Translations under genes and position numbers: made by a program | Notes under the pieces: generated by a model | The model's database searches: none | Told to the model about the DNA's origin: nothing | Seen by the model: the letters and a program-made list of their open reading frames with translations, nothing else | Shown here: in pieces, positions 5,639 through 5,759 of the stretch | Layout of the letters: the number at the start of each line of letters is the position of its first letter | How positions within the stretch are numbered: the first letter of the stretch is position 1 | Origin: an uncultured Ruminococcus sp. | GTDB lineage: Bacteria > Bacillota > Clostridia > Oscillospirales > Acutalibacteraceae | Assembly: GCA_902803125.1 (NCBI GenBank) | Contig: CADCOZ010000031.1 | Span: 1-5,759 of the forward strand | Length of the DNA: 5,759 bases | Direction: 5' to 3'

Positions 5639-5667
5639 TTGACATTTGCGGATTCTTATGATAATAT
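5639..5667 (+). promoter_or_regulatory. promoter of tRNA-Gly
   Basis: Consensus -35 TTGACA (5639-5644), 17-bp spacer, then -10 TAATAT (5662-5667) preceded by TGA (extended -10). A perfect TATAAT overlaps at 5665-5670 but with a 20-bp spacer. Transcription would begin about 12 nt before the mature tRNA 5' end. Confidence 0.8.
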
Positions 5668-5685
5668 AATTTATGTCGCTGATAT

Positions 5686-5759
5686 GCGGGTGTAGTTCAG
5701 TGGTAGAACCCCAGCCTTCCAAGCTGGTTGTGTGGGTTCGATTCCCATCACCCGCTCCA
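5686..5759 (+). tRNA. trnG: tRNA-Gly, anticodon UCC
   Basis: Complete 74-nt tRNA decoding GGA (and GGG by wobble). Acceptor stem GCGGGTG pairs with CACCCGC over 7 bp, followed by discriminator T and an encoded CCA at 5757-5759. The D stem is GTTC/GAAC. Anticodon stem CCAGC/GCTGG encloses the loop CTTCCAA, with anticodon TCC. The T arm carries GGGTTCGATTCCC. It has its own strong promoter; whether other tRNAs follow in the same transcript cannot be seen because the window ends here. Confidence 0.98.

Noticed and set aside
5495..5695. 66-codon + strand frame ahead of the tRNA
   Set aside because: It runs through the tRNA promoter into the acceptor stem, starts at TTG without a Shine-Dalgarno, and resembles nothing known. 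The region 5511-5638 appears to be plain intergenic DNA.
5686..5759. tRNA-Gly as a phage or island attachment site
   Set aside because: tRNA 3' ends are common integration sites, but no second copy of the 3' end or integrase gene is visible here, and anything integrated would lie beyond the window.

Overview
The window looks like a chromosomal segment of a gut-type Clostridia (Oscillospiraceae/Ruminococcaceae-like Firmicutes). This rests on the protein families present (a clostridial Rpn/PD-(D/E)XK nuclease and a giant secreted BspA/DUF285-type mosaic surface protein), on sigma-A-like promoters with strong Shine-Dalgarno sites, on a CCA-encoding tRNA-Gly, and on a palindromic repeat whose style I associate with this group. 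Species cannot be fixed from the sequence.

Layout. (1) Positions 1-1041, + strand: a complete promoter and ribosome binding site drive an Rpn-family nuclease gene. It carries seven 12-bp tandem repeats encoding the four-residue motif EGRA. It then hits an A7 tract (heptamer A AAA AAG) where the frame is broken: the typical Rpn C-terminus continues in the -1 frame to 1041. A good internal Shine-Dalgarno plus ATG at 749 could start a separate short C-terminal product, as known for E. coli Rpn toxin/antitoxin genes-within-genes. (2) 1042-1235: intergenic, with a strong hairpin terminator at 1088-1129 that can serve both convergent genes. (3) 5418-1236, - strand: one very large secreted surface-protein gene, now in pieces. 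It has a signal peptide, a 29-residue-period Gly-rich beta-helix, an InlB-like repeat, a GLUG-like region, DUF285 leucine-rich repeats, two more InlB-like repeats and three exact 94-residue C-terminal repeats. A frame break at 2723, explained by a 19-nt loss in a DUF285 repeat, splits it in two. At its 5' end a cluster of three hairpins sits inside the signal-peptide coding region, leaving the well-placed ATG (5418) out of frame with the rest. (4) 5482-5510, - strand: extended -10 promoter for the surface-protein gene. (5) 5639-5759, + strand: strong promoter and a complete tRNA-Gly(UCC) ending at the last base of the window.

How it fits together. The two protein genes converge on a shared terminator, and the surface gene and the tRNA gene diverge from the 5510-5639 intergenic region. 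I see no operon. The most interesting object is the rpn locus, where a four-residue repeat, an internal start and a slippery frame break all fall in the C-terminal (putative antitoxin) part. The surface-protein gene carries two independent frame lesions, suggesting decay or a reversible off state in this strain.
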